Assembly: GCA_023417065.1 (NCBI GenBank) | Contig: JAEZGH010000063.1 | Location: forward strand, 1 to 30,532 | Source: Bacteroidota bacterium | GTDB lineage: Bacteria > Bacteroidota > Bacteroidia > Cytophagales > Cyclobacteriaceae | DNA: 30,532 nt | Direction: 5' to 3' | Shown here: positions 1 through 7,744 of the stretch, in pieces | How the letters are laid out: every line of letters begins with the position of its first letter | Numbering within the stretch: position 1 is the stretch's first letter | Made by a program: the position numbers and the translations under genes | The notes under the pieces: generated by a model | What the model saw: the letters and a program-made list of their open reading frames with translations, nothing else | Told to the model about the DNA's origin: nothing | The model's database searches: none

Positions 1-43
1 CGGCCTTTCTCCCTAAATGATTGATCTTCTTACCGTGTCTCAT
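1..43 (-). CDS. rplQ: Ribosomal protein L17, N-terminal fragment at window edge
   Basis: The first 14 codons read MRHGKKINHLGRKA, the conserved start of bacterial L17, a large-subunit protein near the peptide exit tunnel. The gene runs off the left edge of the window. It lies three bases after the rpoA stop codon, the usual last position of the alpha operon. Identification rests on this short but highly conserved N-terminus together with the gene order. Confidence 0.9.
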   Translation of the reverse strand, partial: MRHGKKINHLGRKA

Positions 44-46
44 GAT

Positions 47-1036
47 TTAGTCTTCCTCAAGTTTATATTTCGCCAGATCCATACCGAAGGTAAGGTTCTT
101 TTCAGCTACCAGTTGTTCGAGTTCAGCGAGTGACTTCTTACCAAAGTTTCTGAACTTCATCATATCCGAAATTTCAAGCTGTACCAGGTCGCCGAGGGTT
201 TTAACATCTGCGGCCTTAAGACAGTTGTATGCACGAACTGAAAGATCAAGGTCATGAAGAGGAGTCTTAAGAAGCTTGCGCATATGCAGCATCTCTTCGT
301 CAACCTGTTCAACTTCTGCATCTTTACCGGTTTCGAGTTCCATCGACTTGTCAGAGAACAGCGCAAAGTGTTTGATCAAAATGTATGCTGCTCCTTCCAG
401 TGCCTTTTCAGGATGGATTGACCCGTCGGTCTCAATATCTATAACCAGCTTTTCGTAGTCAGTCTTTTGTTCAACGCGGGTATTTTCAACGCTGTACTTC
501 ACATTCTTGATAGGAGTGAAAATTGCGTCGATCGGAATGAATCCGAAAACCTGCTCATTAGGTTTATTTTCCTCAGCCGGGAGGTAACCTCTTCCTTTTT
601 CGATAGTCAGTTCGATCTCAAACTGAGCAGTCTCATCCAGGTTACAGATTACGTGTTCCGGATTCAGGATTTCAAATGCAGAGGTAAATTTCGCTATGTC
701 GCCGGCCTTGAATTGTTTTTGTTTCTTGATGTTAACCGTGATCTTGTTATCGAACGTATCGGCAACCTTCTTGAAACGAACCATCTTCAGATTGAGGATG
801 ATCTCTGCTACGTCTTCTACAACACCCTCGATAGTAGAGAACTCATGAAGAACTCCGGGGATTTTTATTCCGGTGATCGCATATCCTTCGAGTGAGGACA
901 GGAGGATTCGTCTCAGCGCGTTGCCGATCGTAACTCCATATCCTTTTTCCAGAGGTTTGAAGGTAAACAGACCGTGAAAATCATCGGCCTTTTCCATTAC
1001 CACCTTCTCTGGCATTTGAAATGCTAATATTGACAT
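47..1036 (-). CDS. rpoA: DNA-directed RNA polymerase subunit alpha
   Basis: RNA polymerase alpha subunit, 329 aa, the normal length. The N-terminal domain (about residues 1-235) dimerises and scaffolds beta and beta-prime; it contains the typical GNALRRILLSSLEG stretch near residues 38-51. After a linker, the C-terminal domain (about 260-320) shows the helix-hairpin-helix segment FRNFGKKSLAELEQL, which contacts UP elements and activators. It lies 23 bases after rpsD and just before rplQ, as in other bacterial alpha operons. Nothing unusual was seen. Confidence 0.98.
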   Translation of the reverse strand: MSILAFQMPEKVVMEKADDFHGLFTFKPLEKGYGVTIGNALRRILLSSLEGYAITGIKIPGVLHEFSTIEGVVEDVAEIILNLKMVRFKKVADTFDNKITVNIKKQKQFKAGDIAKFTSAFEILNPEHVICNLDETAQFEIELTIEKGRGYLPAEENKPNEQVFGFIPIDAIFTPIKNVKYSVENTRVEQKTDYEKLVIDIETDGSIHPEKALEGAAYILIKHFALFSDKSMELETGKDAEVEQVDEEMLHMRKLLKTPLHDLDLSVRAYNCLKAADVKTLGDLVQLEISDMMKFRNFGKKSLAELEQLVAEKNLTFGMDLAKYKLEED

Positions 1037-1059
1037 AGTTTGTAGATTAACGTATAAAA

Positions 1060-1665
1060 TTACTTAGAGTACAATTCCACGATCAACTGCTCGTTGATGT
1101 TTTCCGGAATATCTTCGCGAGGTGGCAGGTTGATGATTTTACCTACCATTTCGTTGTTGTCCCACTCTAACCAATTGTACTTTTTATATCCTTGAAGAGA
1201 AAGTGTATTCTCGATCACTTCAAGGGATTTCGAACGCTCACGAACGCCTACCAGGTCGCCAGGCTTAAGGGTGAACGAAGGAATATTAACTACCTCACCA
1301 TTTACCAGGATATGCTTGTGCAACACGAGTTGACGCGCAGCCCGGCGTGTGGGGGCAATTCCAAGTCTGTATACTGTGTTATCCAGGCGCGACTCGAGAA
1401 GTTGAAGGAGCATCTCACCGGTAACGCCCTTACGGCGTGCAGCTTCTGTAAACACCTTAGCGAATTGTCTCTCGAGCAATCCGTAGATGTACTTAGCCTT
1501 TTGCTTTTCTGCAAGCTGTACTGCGTATTCAGACTGCTTGCGCTTCTTACCGCGACCGTGCATACCAGGCGCATAGTTCTTCTTCTGAAGAGCTTTGTTC
1601 TCACCCAGGATAGGCTCATTAAATCTTCTTGAAATTCTGGCTTTAGGACCTGTATATCTTGCCAT
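1060..1665 (-). CDS. rpsD: 30S ribosomal protein S4
   Basis: S4, 201 aa, binds 16S rRNA early in 30S assembly; in E. coli it is also the translational repressor of the alpha operon. The S4 RNA-binding fold is visible from about residue 91 (SRLDNTVYRLGIAPTRRAAR). The N-terminal region has no cysteine pair, so this is the zinc-free form. It is preceded by a 75-base spacer containing a possible hairpin, a wider gap than most in this operon. Confidence 0.98.
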   Translation of the reverse strand: MARYTGPKARISRRFNEPILGENKALQKKNYAPGMHGRGKKRKQSEYAVQLAEKQKAKYIYGLLERQFAKVFTEAARRKGVTGEMLLQLLESRLDNTVYRLGIAPTRRAARQLVLHKHILVNGEVVNIPSFTLKPGDLVGVRERSKSLEVIENTLSLQGYKKYNWLEWDNNEMVGKIINLPPREDIPENINEQLIVELYSK

Positions 1666-1691
1666 TGCTATTTTGTTTCAAATTCCGCATC

Positions 1692-1722
1692 TCAGACTCG
1701 GATTATCCCATCCACCATCTGA
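1692..1722 (-). promoter_or_regulatory. Possible hairpin in the rpsK-rpsD spacer
   Basis: The 75-base gap before rpsD contains nested complementary arms: TCAGA (1692-1696) with TCTGA (1718-1722), and inside them GGAT (1700-1703) with ATCC (1710-1713). S4 is the autoregulator of the alpha operon in E. coli, so a structure just upstream of rpsD could be regulatory. The stem is short and interrupted, and chance is not excluded. Confidence 0.3.
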
Positions 1723-1740
1723 AATATAAAACTGTTTAGA

Positions 1741-2139
1741 TTAAACTCTTCTCTTCTTTGGAGGTCTGCAACCATTGTGCGGCAGTGGAGTCACATCGCG
1801 TATAGCTGTTACTTCGATGCCTGTGTTTTGAATCGTACGGATAGCAGATTCACGACCTGCACCAGGACCTTTCACGAACACTTCTACCTTGCGCAGCCCG
1901 AGTTCGAAGGCTTTAGAAGCACATTCCTGAGCCGCAGTTTGTGCCGCATAAGGAGTGTTTTTCTTGGAGCCTTTGAAGCCCATTTTACCAGCAGATGCCC
2001 AGGAGATCACCTGACCAGTTGTATTTGTCATCGCAATGATAATGTTGTTGAAGGTCGCCTTGATGTGGGCCTGACCAACGGCTTCAACATTAACCACGCG
2101 CTTTTTTGCTTTGTCTTTTCTCTTATCAGCAGTAGCCAT
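1741..2139 (-). CDS. rpsK: 30S ribosomal protein S11
   Basis: S11, 132 aa, sits on the 30S platform near the mRNA exit site together with S7 and S18. Its conserved C-terminal run IRDVTPLPHNGCRPPKKRRV is intact, as is the central AGRESAIRTIQ segment. The N-terminus carries a Lys-rich stretch (KRKDKAKKR) that adds a few residues to the core. It follows rpsM after 19 bases in the usual alpha-operon order. Confidence 0.98.
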   Translation of the reverse strand: MATADKRKDKAKKRVVNVEAVGQAHIKATFNNIIIAMTNTTGQVISWASAGKMGFKGSKKNTPYAAQTAAQECASKAFELGLRKVEVFVKGPGAGRESAIRTIQNTGIEVTAIRDVTPLPHNGCRPPKKRRV

Positions 2140-2158
2140 TGATTGAAAAGTTTAAATA

Positions 2159-2539
2159 TTAACCTTTAGTTGCCTTCTTCTTATTCGCTACGGTCTTACG
2201 CTTACCTTTACGGGTACGTGCGTTGTTCTTCGTAGTTTGTCCACGAACGGGAAGACCTTTACGATGACGGAGGCCTCTGTAGCATCCGATATCCATCAGA
2301 CGTTTAATGCTCAACTGAATCTCAGACTTAAGCACACCCTCAATCCTGAACTTCTCAGCGATGATTGCACGGACAGCATTCGACTCTTCGTCGTTCCAAT
2401 CCTTGACTTTCTTATCCCAGCTGATACCAGCTTCAGTAAGAATGTTCTGTGCTGAGCGACGGCCTATACCGAAGATATAGGTCAGGCTTATTTCGCCTCT
2501 CTTATTATCAGGAATATCTACACCTGCTATACGTGCCAT
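2159..2539 (-). CDS. rpsM: 30S ribosomal protein S13
   Basis: S13, 126 aa, lies in the head of the 30S subunit and contacts the P-site tRNA and the L5 bridge. The start MARIAGVDIPDNKRGEISLT and the basic C-terminal tail (RGLRHRKGLPVRGQTTKNNA) are typical. It begins two bases after the rpmJ stop, so the two are probably translationally coupled. Confidence 0.98.
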   Translation of the reverse strand: MARIAGVDIPDNKRGEISLTYIFGIGRRSAQNILTEAGISWDKKVKDWNDEESNAVRAIIAEKFRIEGVLKSEIQLSIKRLMDIGCYRGLRHRKGLPVRGQTTKNNARTRKGKRKTVANKKKATKG

Positions 2540-2541
2540 AA

Positions 2542-2658
2542 TTAACCTTGTCTTTGTTTATACCTGGGATTCTTTTTGTTAATCACATATAGTTTGCCCT
2601 TGCGGCGAATGATCTTGCAATCCGCGCTGCGCTTCTTTATGGATGCTTTAACTTTCAT
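2542..2658 (-). CDS. rpmJ: 50S ribosomal protein L36, zinc-free form
   Basis: A 38-codon gene beginning MKVKASIKKRSADCKIIRR and ending NKKNPRYKQRQG. It matches L36 in length, in its start and in its end. The zinc-ribbon ligands of the C+ form (Cys, Cys, Cys, His) are mostly lost: one Cys (residue 14) remains, and Ser, Asn and Tyr stand where other ligands are usual. It lies between infA and rpsM, the standard position. The reading was made directly from the minus strand. Confidence 0.95.
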   Translation of the reverse strand: MKVKASIKKRSADCKIIRRKGKLYVINKKNPRYKQRQG

Positions 2659-2670
2659 TTCTATATTGTT

Positions 2671-2889
2671 CTACTTGTATCTGAAAACAATTCTGCCTTT
2701 CGTCAAATCGTAAGGAGACATCTCAAGTCTCACTTTATCTCCCGGTAAAATCCGAATGTAATTCATCCGCATCTTTCCCGAAATATGGGCCAGTACTTCG
2801 TGCCCGTTCTCCAGTTGTACCCGAAACATTGCATTCGACAACGCTTCTGTTATGGTACCATCTTGTTCAATTGACCTTTGTTTCGCCAC
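2671..2889 (-). CDS. infA: Translation initiation factor IF-1
   Basis: IF-1, 72 aa, an OB-fold protein that binds the 30S A site during initiation. The sequence AKQRSIEQDGTITEALSNAM and the end LTKGRIVFRYK are characteristic. The initiation codon is GTG (2887-2889), unlike the ATG of its neighbours, and no in-frame ATG would give the conserved N-terminus. The first 40 bases overlap the end of map in another frame, which suggests expression coupled to map. Confidence 0.97.
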   Translation of the reverse strand: MAKQRSIEQDGTITEALSNAMFRVQLENGHEVLAHISGKMRMNYIRILPGDKVRLEMSPYDLTKGRIVFRYK

Positions 2890-3662
2890 TTATACGTATA
2901 ATTTTCTTCTATATACTGGTGCGTCGTCAATATCTCGGTTCTATCCTCATGCACGGCAACAGTGTGCTCAAAATGCGCTGACGGCTTGCGGTCACTTGTT
3001 CGGATCGTCCATCCATCTCTTTCCTGAACTACACTTCGCGTACCCAGGTTGATCATCGGTTCGATCGCGAATACCATACCCGGAACCAGTTTCACTCCCT
3101 TACCCCGCTTTCCGTAATTCGGAACCTCAGGATCTTCATGAAGCTTGCGTCCAACACCATGGCCTACAAGTTCGCGAACTACTCCGTATCCAAACGCTTC
3201 AACAAAACTTTGAATAGCATAGGATACGTCGCCGATCCTGTTTCCTGCCCTCGCCTGTTCGATCCCCTTGAAGAGCGAATCGTACGTGCGTTCGAGCAGA
3301 AGAAGAGTTTCAGCATTTACCCCTTCCAATGGATAGGTGTACGCCGAGTCGCTGTGAAATCCTTTGTAGTAGACACCGCAGTCAACTGAAATCACATCAG
3401 TCTCTTTCAGTTCATACTTCCCGGGAAATCCGTGTACTACCACCTCGTTAACCGAGATACATAGTGAGGCCGGAAATCCGTTGTAGTTCTTGAACGAAGG
3501 AGCACCACCATGATCTCTGATGAACTCTTCGGCTATCTTATCGAGATCCGAGGTCTTAACGCCAGGTTTAATGTATTTGGCAACTTCTCCGTGGGCTTTT
3601 CCCAGAATCTGGGCGCTTTCACGGATGATGATAAGATCCTCTTCCGTCTTTAAGTGAACCAT
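2850..3662 (-). CDS. map: Methionine aminopeptidase, type I
   Basis: Removes the N-terminal methionine from nascent proteins; a cytosolic two-metal enzyme. At 270 aa it is a normal type I length. The metal-site segments are visible: VISVDCGVYYKGFHSD (first two Asp ligands), GHGVGRKLHEDPEVPNYG (His ligand), FAIEPMI (Glu ligand) and the final HFEHTVAVHED Glu. It follows secY after eight bases, and its 3' end runs 40 bases into infA. This secY-map-infA order is common in bacteria. Confidence 0.97.
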   Translation of the reverse strand: MVHLKTEEDLIIIRESAQILGKAHGEVAKYIKPGVKTSDLDKIAEEFIRDHGGAPSFKNYNGFPASLCISVNEVVVHGFPGKYELKETDVISVDCGVYYKGFHSDSAYTYPLEGVNAETLLLLERTYDSLFKGIEQARAGNRIGDVSYAIQSFVEAFGYGVVRELVGHGVGRKLHEDPEVPNYGKRGKGVKLVPGMVFAIEPMINLGTRSVVQERDGWTIRTSDRKPSAHFEHTVAVHEDRTEILTTHQYIEENYTYKWRNKGQLNKMVP

Positions 3663-3670
3663 TTCAGCTT

Positions 3671-4996
3671 TTAAGCCGCAGCAATTTGAGAACGTCCTTT
3701 TACTCTTCCGGACTTCATCATTCCTTCGTAGTGCCTCATCAGCAGGTAGCTTTCAATCTGTTGCAGCGTATCCAAAACGACACCTACAAGGATAAGAAGC
3801 GACGTACCTCCGAAGAACTGGGCGAAGTTCTGGCCTACACCTGCTTTCACGGCAAACGCCGGAAGGATTGCAATGGCCGCCAGGAACAATGCACCAGGCA
3901 GAGTAATCCTAGATAACACCGTATCTATAAATTCGGCAGTTGCCTTACCCGGTTTAACACCCGGAATAAAACCGCCATTTCTTTTCAGGTTATCAGCAAT
4001 GTCGTTTGAGTTAATCGTGATCGCTGTGTAGAAAAACGTAAACACAAGGATCAAAATCGCAAACAACAAACTGTACTGCCATGAGAACGGATCTGAGAAT
4101 GTTGAGCCGATATAGGCACCCATCTCCGTATCGCTAAACAAACTTCCGAAGAACGTAGGCAGGAACATCAGCGCCTGAGCAAAGATGATCGGCATAACGC
4201 CTGCGGAATTCAGCTTCAGCGGAATAAAGTCACGCTTACCGCCGTATAATTTGTTACCCACCATCTGTTTGGCGTACTGGATCGGAATTCTCCGGGTTGC
4301 CTGCGTCAGGGCGATTACCGCCACGACGATTGCAAACAGTACGAACATCTCGATGATGAAGAAAATTGCATATGAAGGAAACTTCGCATCAATTTCTGCG
4401 AGCAGCGACATTGGCAGGCGTGACACGATGCCGATCATAATCAGCATCGAGATACCATTTCCAATTCCTTTATCTGTGATTCTCTCACCTAACCACATAC
4501 AGAACATCGTTCCGGCAATGATCAGTGCGAGCGAAGATACATACCAAAGAGGGCCAGGAGTCAGGATCCACTCAGGGTTGATAGTACCCTTCAAATAACT
4601 GTATCCCTGGAACAGGGTAATCACAATAGTAAGTACCCGTGTAAACTGATTCAATCTTTTCCGACCAGACTCACCCTCCTTCTGCATCTTCTGAAAATAC
4701 GGCACTGCAAAAGACAGCAACTGTACAATGATCGATGCAGAGATATAAGGCATGATCCCCAATGCGAATATCGACGCATTGTTAAACGCACCACCGAGGA
4801 AGTTATTGATGAATCCGAGGATACCGTCCTGGTTCCTGGTTGGATCAAGAAAATCGGGATGGGTAGCGTTGATGCCAGGGAGTACGATAAAAGACCCTAA
4901 TCTGAAAATGATCAGATACCCAATTGTATTGAGTATCCTGACCCTCAGGTCTTCTATCGAGAAAATGTTCTTTATGGTCTGAAAGAAACGCTTCAT
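3671..4996 (-). CDS. secY: Protein translocase subunit SecY
   Basis: Central channel of the Sec translocon in the inner membrane, 441 aa. About ten hydrophobic helices can be seen across its length, with the typical cytosolic loop segment RRIPIQYAKQMVG near the middle and NGGFIPGVKPGKAT in the C-terminal half. Its ATG overlaps the rplO stop by one base (TAATG), which implies coupled translation. The gene lies at the end of the spc operon as in most bacteria. Confidence 0.98.
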   Translation of the reverse strand: MKRFFQTIKNIFSIEDLRVRILNTIGYLIIFRLGSFIVLPGINATHPDFLDPTRNQDGILGFINNFLGGAFNNASIFALGIMPYISASIIVQLLSFAVPYFQKMQKEGESGRKRLNQFTRVLTIVITLFQGYSYLKGTINPEWILTPGPLWYVSSLALIIAGTMFCMWLGERITDKGIGNGISMLIMIGIVSRLPMSLLAEIDAKFPSYAIFFIIEMFVLFAIVVAVIALTQATRRIPIQYAKQMVGNKLYGGKRDFIPLKLNSAGVMPIIFAQALMFLPTFFGSLFSDTEMGAYIGSTFSDPFSWQYSLLFAILILVFTFFYTAITINSNDIADNLKRNGGFIPGVKPGKATAEFIDTVLSRITLPGALFLAAIAILPAFAVKAGVGQNFAQFFGGTSLLILVGVVLDTLQQIESYLLMRHYEGMMKSGRVKGRSQIAAA

Positions 4997-5442
4997 TATT
5001 TCACCGTTGTGGCCGTTCCACCTACTTTTTCAATCGCCTGTACTGCTGAAGCGCTGAATTTGTGAGCTTCAACATTGAGTTTTGACTTCAATTCACCTCT
5101 GCCAAGAACTTTTACTTTGTCGTTCTTGCTGACAATTCCGTTTTCAACGAGGAACTGGAAAGTGATTGCGTCAGCGTTTGCTTTTCCGGCCAATCCCTCA
5201 AGCACGTCGAGGTTTACAGCCTTGTAGTATTCTTTATTGTTGTTCTTGAAACCGAACTTAGGCACCCGGCGTTGCAGGGGCATTTGACCACCTTCGAATC
5301 CGACTTTCTTGGAATAACCGGATCTTGACTGAGCACCCTTATGACCACGGCCTGCAGTACTTCCGCCTGATCCTTGTCCACGTCCAAGTCTTTTGTTTGT
5401 CTTTACCGAACCTTCAGCAGGTTTTAATGTATGCAGTTTCAT
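4996..5442 (-). CDS. rplO: 50S ribosomal protein L15
   Basis: L15, 148 aa, a late-assembly protein of the 50S core. The N-terminal Gly-rich extended tail (RLGRGQGSGGSTAGRGHKG) and the motif GFEGGQMPLQRRVPKFGF are diagnostic. It begins one base after the rpmD stop and overlaps secY by one base, within a tightly packed spc operon. Confidence 0.98.
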   Translation of the reverse strand: MKLHTLKPAEGSVKTNKRLGRGQGSGGSTAGRGHKGAQSRSGYSKKVGFEGGQMPLQRRVPKFGFKNNNKEYYKAVNLDVLEGLAGKANADAITFQFLVENGIVSKNDKVKVLGRGELKSKLNVEAHKFSASAVQAIEKVGGTATTVK

Positions 5443-5443
5443 C

Positions 5444-5623
5444 TTAAAGTTCTTTAACCGTAATCAAATGATTTACCTTCGAAATCATGCCGGCGATCTG
5501 AGGAGTAAGCTCCACCTCTACCGCCTTATTGATCTTGCCAAGTCCGAGAGCCTGGATAGTTGCCTTCTGGGTCTTCGGCCGCTTGATAATACTTCTAGTC
5601 TGGGTAATCTGTACTTTCGCCAT
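5444..5623 (-). CDS. rpmD: 50S ribosomal protein L30
   Basis: A 59-aa protein starting MAKVQITQTRSIIKRPKTQK, with ATIQALGLGKINKAVE in its centre: the bacterial L30 pattern. It sits between rpsE and rplO, the canonical position, five bases after rpsE and one base before rplO. It was read directly from the minus strand and is full length. Confidence 0.96.
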   Translation of the reverse strand: MAKVQITQTRSIIKRPKTQKATIQALGLGKINKAVEVELTPQIAGMISKVNHLITVKEL

Positions 5624-5628
5624 GTCTT

Positions 5629-6147
5629 TTAGCCGTTAAATACTTTCGACAATCCAACACCTCTGTTCTTAGCAATACTGAAAGCATCGCGCATATTGGT
5701 AAGCGCCTTAAAGGTTGCTTTCACCACGTTGTGCGGGTTAGAAGATCCTTTGGATTTCGCCAACACGTTGTGTACTCCGGCACTTTCAAGCACAGCACGC
5801 ATCGCACCACCGGCGATAACACCCGTACCAGGGGAAGCCGGTTTCAGCAACACGAATCCGCCGCCAAATTTACCGATAGATTCGTGGGGAACTGTTCCTT
5901 TGATAATCGGAACTTTCACCAGATGTTTTTTGGCGTCATCGATCCCTTTGGTAATCGCGTCGGTGACTTCGTTGGCTTTTCCGAGGCCGTAGCCAACAAC
6001 TCCATTACCGTCACCTACAACAACAATTGCTGCAAAGCTAAAACGGCGACCACCTTTCACCACTTTTGCTACCCGCTCAATGGCTACTACTCTCTCTTTA
6101 AGATCGATTTCGCTGGCTTTTACTGTGCTAATATTGCTTACTGACAT
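5629..6147 (-). CDS. rpsE: 30S ribosomal protein S5
   Basis: S5, 172 aa, helps form the mRNA entry channel and affects decoding accuracy. The double-stranded RNA-binding N-terminal domain shows the loop VVKGGRRFSFAAIVVVGDGN, and the C-terminal domain contains the conserved RAVLESAGVHNVLAKSKGSS. The short extra N-terminal stretch (MSVSNISTVKASE) is ordinary variation. Its neighbours are rplR upstream and rpmD downstream. Confidence 0.98.
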   Translation of the reverse strand: MSVSNISTVKASEIDLKERVVAIERVAKVVKGGRRFSFAAIVVVGDGNGVVGYGLGKANEVTDAITKGIDDAKKHLVKVPIIKGTVPHESIGKFGGGFVLLKPASPGTGVIAGGAMRAVLESAGVHNVLAKSKGSSNPHNVVKATFKALTNMRDAFSIAKNRGVGLSKVFNG

Positions 6148-6157
6148 ATTTCAGTTC

Positions 6158-6508
6158 TTAGAATTTTAATCCACCTTCTCTGGCTCCTTCAGCCAAAGCT
6201 TTAATATTTCCATGATAAAGATATCCGTTCCGGTCGAACACGATGTTGGTTACACCGGCGGCGGCGGCTTTCTCAGCGATTTTTTTACCAACGCTCTTGG
6301 AAGTCTCCACATTCAGTTTAGCCTTTTCACCCAATTCCGTAGATGAAGCTGCAACCAGTGTCTGCCCTTTGAGGTCATCGATCAGCTGAGCATATATTCC
6401 CCGGTTACTCCGGAAAACTGTTAATCTAGGCCGTTCTGTCGAGCCGGAAATCTTCTTGCGAACACCAGCCTTGATTCTTTCTCTTCTTTCTCTGTTTTTG
6501 CCTGCCAT
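6158..6508 (-). CDS. rplR: 50S ribosomal protein L18
   Basis: L18, 116 aa, binds 5S rRNA in the central protuberance with L5. The conserved segments RPRLTVFRSNRGIYAQLIDD and the end YHGNIKALAEGAREGGLKF are present. Standard spc-operon position between rplF and rpsE. Confidence 0.98.
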   Translation of the reverse strand: MAGKNRERRERIKAGVRKKISGSTERPRLTVFRSNRGIYAQLIDDLKGQTLVAASSTELGEKAKLNVETSKSVGKKIAEKAAAAGVTNIVFDRNGYLYHGNIKALAEGAREGGLKF

Positions 6509-6545
6509 AGTAATTGCTTTACCTATGAAGCTTTAATGTTTTAGT

Positions 6546-7097
6546 TTATTTAGCAGCAGCCTTACCAGCTTTTCTGCGTACGTACTCACCTGTAAACCGA
6601 ATACCTTTTCCTTTGTAAGGTTCAACCTTGCGAAGCGACTTAATCTTTGCGGCGACCTGGCCGATCAGCTGCTTATCAATCCCTTCGAGGACGATAGTCG
6701 GGTTTTGACCTTTTTCCTGGGATGCCTGTACCTTAATTTCAGAAGGGACCGCCAGGAAAATGTTGTGTGAATAACCAAGGCTCAGTTCAAGTATGTTGGA
6801 TTGAGCACTGGCTTTATAACCCACACCGACGAGTTCCAACTGATGTCTGAATCCTTTCGAAACACCTTCGACCATGTTGGCGATGAGTGCGCGGTATAGA
6901 CCGTGCATAGCCTTATGTCTTTTTTGTTCAGTTGGACGTTCAACAACCAGTTCGTTGTTTTCCTGCTTGATTGCAAAATCAGGTTCGATCTCCTGATGCA
7001 GTTCACCTTTGGGGCCTTTAACGGTAACTTTAGTTTTTGAAACGTTTACCGTTACTCCGGAAGGGATTGTAATTACTTTCTTACCTATACGTGACAT
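6546..7097 (-). CDS. rplF: 50S ribosomal protein L6
   Basis: L6, 183 aa, lies near the factor-binding site of the 50S subunit. Start MSRIGKKVITIPSGVTVNVS and the C-terminal signature RKVEPYKGKGIRFTGEYVRR, ending in KAGKAAAK, identify it. The two L6 repeats span roughly residues 10-80 and 90-165. It follows rpsH after 15 bases. Confidence 0.98.
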   Translation of the reverse strand: MSRIGKKVITIPSGVTVNVSKTKVTVKGPKGELHQEIEPDFAIKQENNELVVERPTEQKRHKAMHGLYRALIANMVEGVSKGFRHQLELVGVGYKASAQSNILELSLGYSHNIFLAVPSEIKVQASQEKGQNPTIVLEGIDKQLIGQVAAKIKSLRKVEPYKGKGIRFTGEYVRRKAGKAAAK

Positions 7098-7112
7098 GGC
7101 GTTGACTCTTTA

Positions 7113-7511
7113 TTAATACACGTAACATAAAACCTCACCACCGACATTCAACGTCCTGGCTTCTTTATCTGTAATCACGCCCTTCGAGGTTGAGAGGATC
7201 GCAACTCCAAGGCCGTTGAGTACCCGCGGCATTGTTGAAGTATCGCAATACTTCCGAAGACCGGGTGTACTGATTCGTTCAAGCTTAGTAATGGCGGACT
7301 CCCTGGTTTCGGGATTGTACTTCAGGGCAATTTTGATAACACCCTGATGGTTAGGTGTTTCCTCGAACTTGTAGTTGAGGATATAACCCTTGTCAAAAAG
7401 AACCTTCGTGATTTCTTTCTTGAGGTTTGAAGCCGGAATTTCTACCACTCGGTGATTGGCTTTGATAGCATTCCGAAGCCGGGTTAAATAATCTGCTATA
7501 GGATCAGTCAT
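7113..7511 (-). CDS. rpsH: 30S ribosomal protein S8
   Basis: S8, 132 aa, binds the central domain of 16S rRNA; in E. coli it also represses the spc operon. I chose the ATG at 7509-7511 (MTDPIADYLTRLRNAIKANH), the conserved S8 start. The frame stays open for 27 more codons upstream, but that stretch covers a promoter and leader and resembles no S8. The C-terminal half with STPGLRKYC and GLGVAILSTSKGVITDKEAR is typical. Confidence 0.97.
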   Translation of the reverse strand: MTDPIADYLTRLRNAIKANHRVVEIPASNLKKEITKVLFDKGYILNYKFEETPNHQGVIKIALKYNPETRESAITKLERISTPGLRKYCDTSTMPRVLNGLGVAILSTSKGVITDKEARTLNVGGEVLCYVY

Positions 7512-7538
7512 TTTTTCGTCCTTTATATTAAAAAGCAA

Positions 7539-7560
7539 GCCCGCGTTTAAAAAACCGGGC
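7539..7560 (-). promoter_or_regulatory. Hairpin at the start of the rpsH transcript
   Basis: On the minus strand GCCCG (7556-7560) can pair with CGGGC (7539-7543) around an A/T-rich interior that can pair further (GTTT with AAAC, one bulged base). It begins at or just after the expected start of transcription from the promoter at 7563-7593, and is followed by a T-rich stretch. It could be a leader stabiliser, an attenuator or a protein-binding site; the sequence alone does not decide. Confidence 0.4.
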
Positions 7561-7562
7561 TG

Positions 7563-7593
7563 CAAAGATACGTAACATTTTTTGTTATTCAAA
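7563..7593 (-). promoter_or_regulatory. Internal Bacteroidota-type promoter upstream of rpsH
   Basis: On the minus strand TTTG (7590-7593) is followed after exactly 19 bases by TATCTTTG (7563-7570). This matches the Bacteroidota -33 TTTG / -7 TAnnTTTG consensus at normal spacing. It sits in an unusually long 233-base gap inside the ribosomal cluster, between rpsN and rpsH. It could drive rpsH to rplQ independently of the upstream genes. The downstream start GCAGCCC resembles those of the rplC and rpsL promoters. Confidence 0.8.
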
Positions 7594-7744
7594 CTGTTAT
7601 CGGGTTTCGGATCACTTCCTTCTTGAAGTTTCTAGCCGACCTTGATACTCAGCAACCGTCTTATTAATTCAAATTCAGGTCTCCGTTTTCAAGCCTTCAT
7701 TCCATTGTCCATGTAAGAAATGCAGACCTGCAACCGGAAAGCCG
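7594..7744. other. Rest of the rpsN-rpsH spacer, no gene seen
   Basis: About 150 bases between the rpsN stop and the rpsH promoter. No supported reading frame was found. On the minus strand CAGGTCT and AGACCTG form a 7-bp inverted repeat with a loop of about 40 bases, without a following T-tract, so it does not look like an intrinsic terminator. Its function is unknown. Confidence 0.5.

Noticed and set aside
7512..7592. Upstream extension of S8 by 27 residues
   Set aside because: It covers an exact promoter and a leader hairpin, and S8 proteins start at MTDPIADYL.
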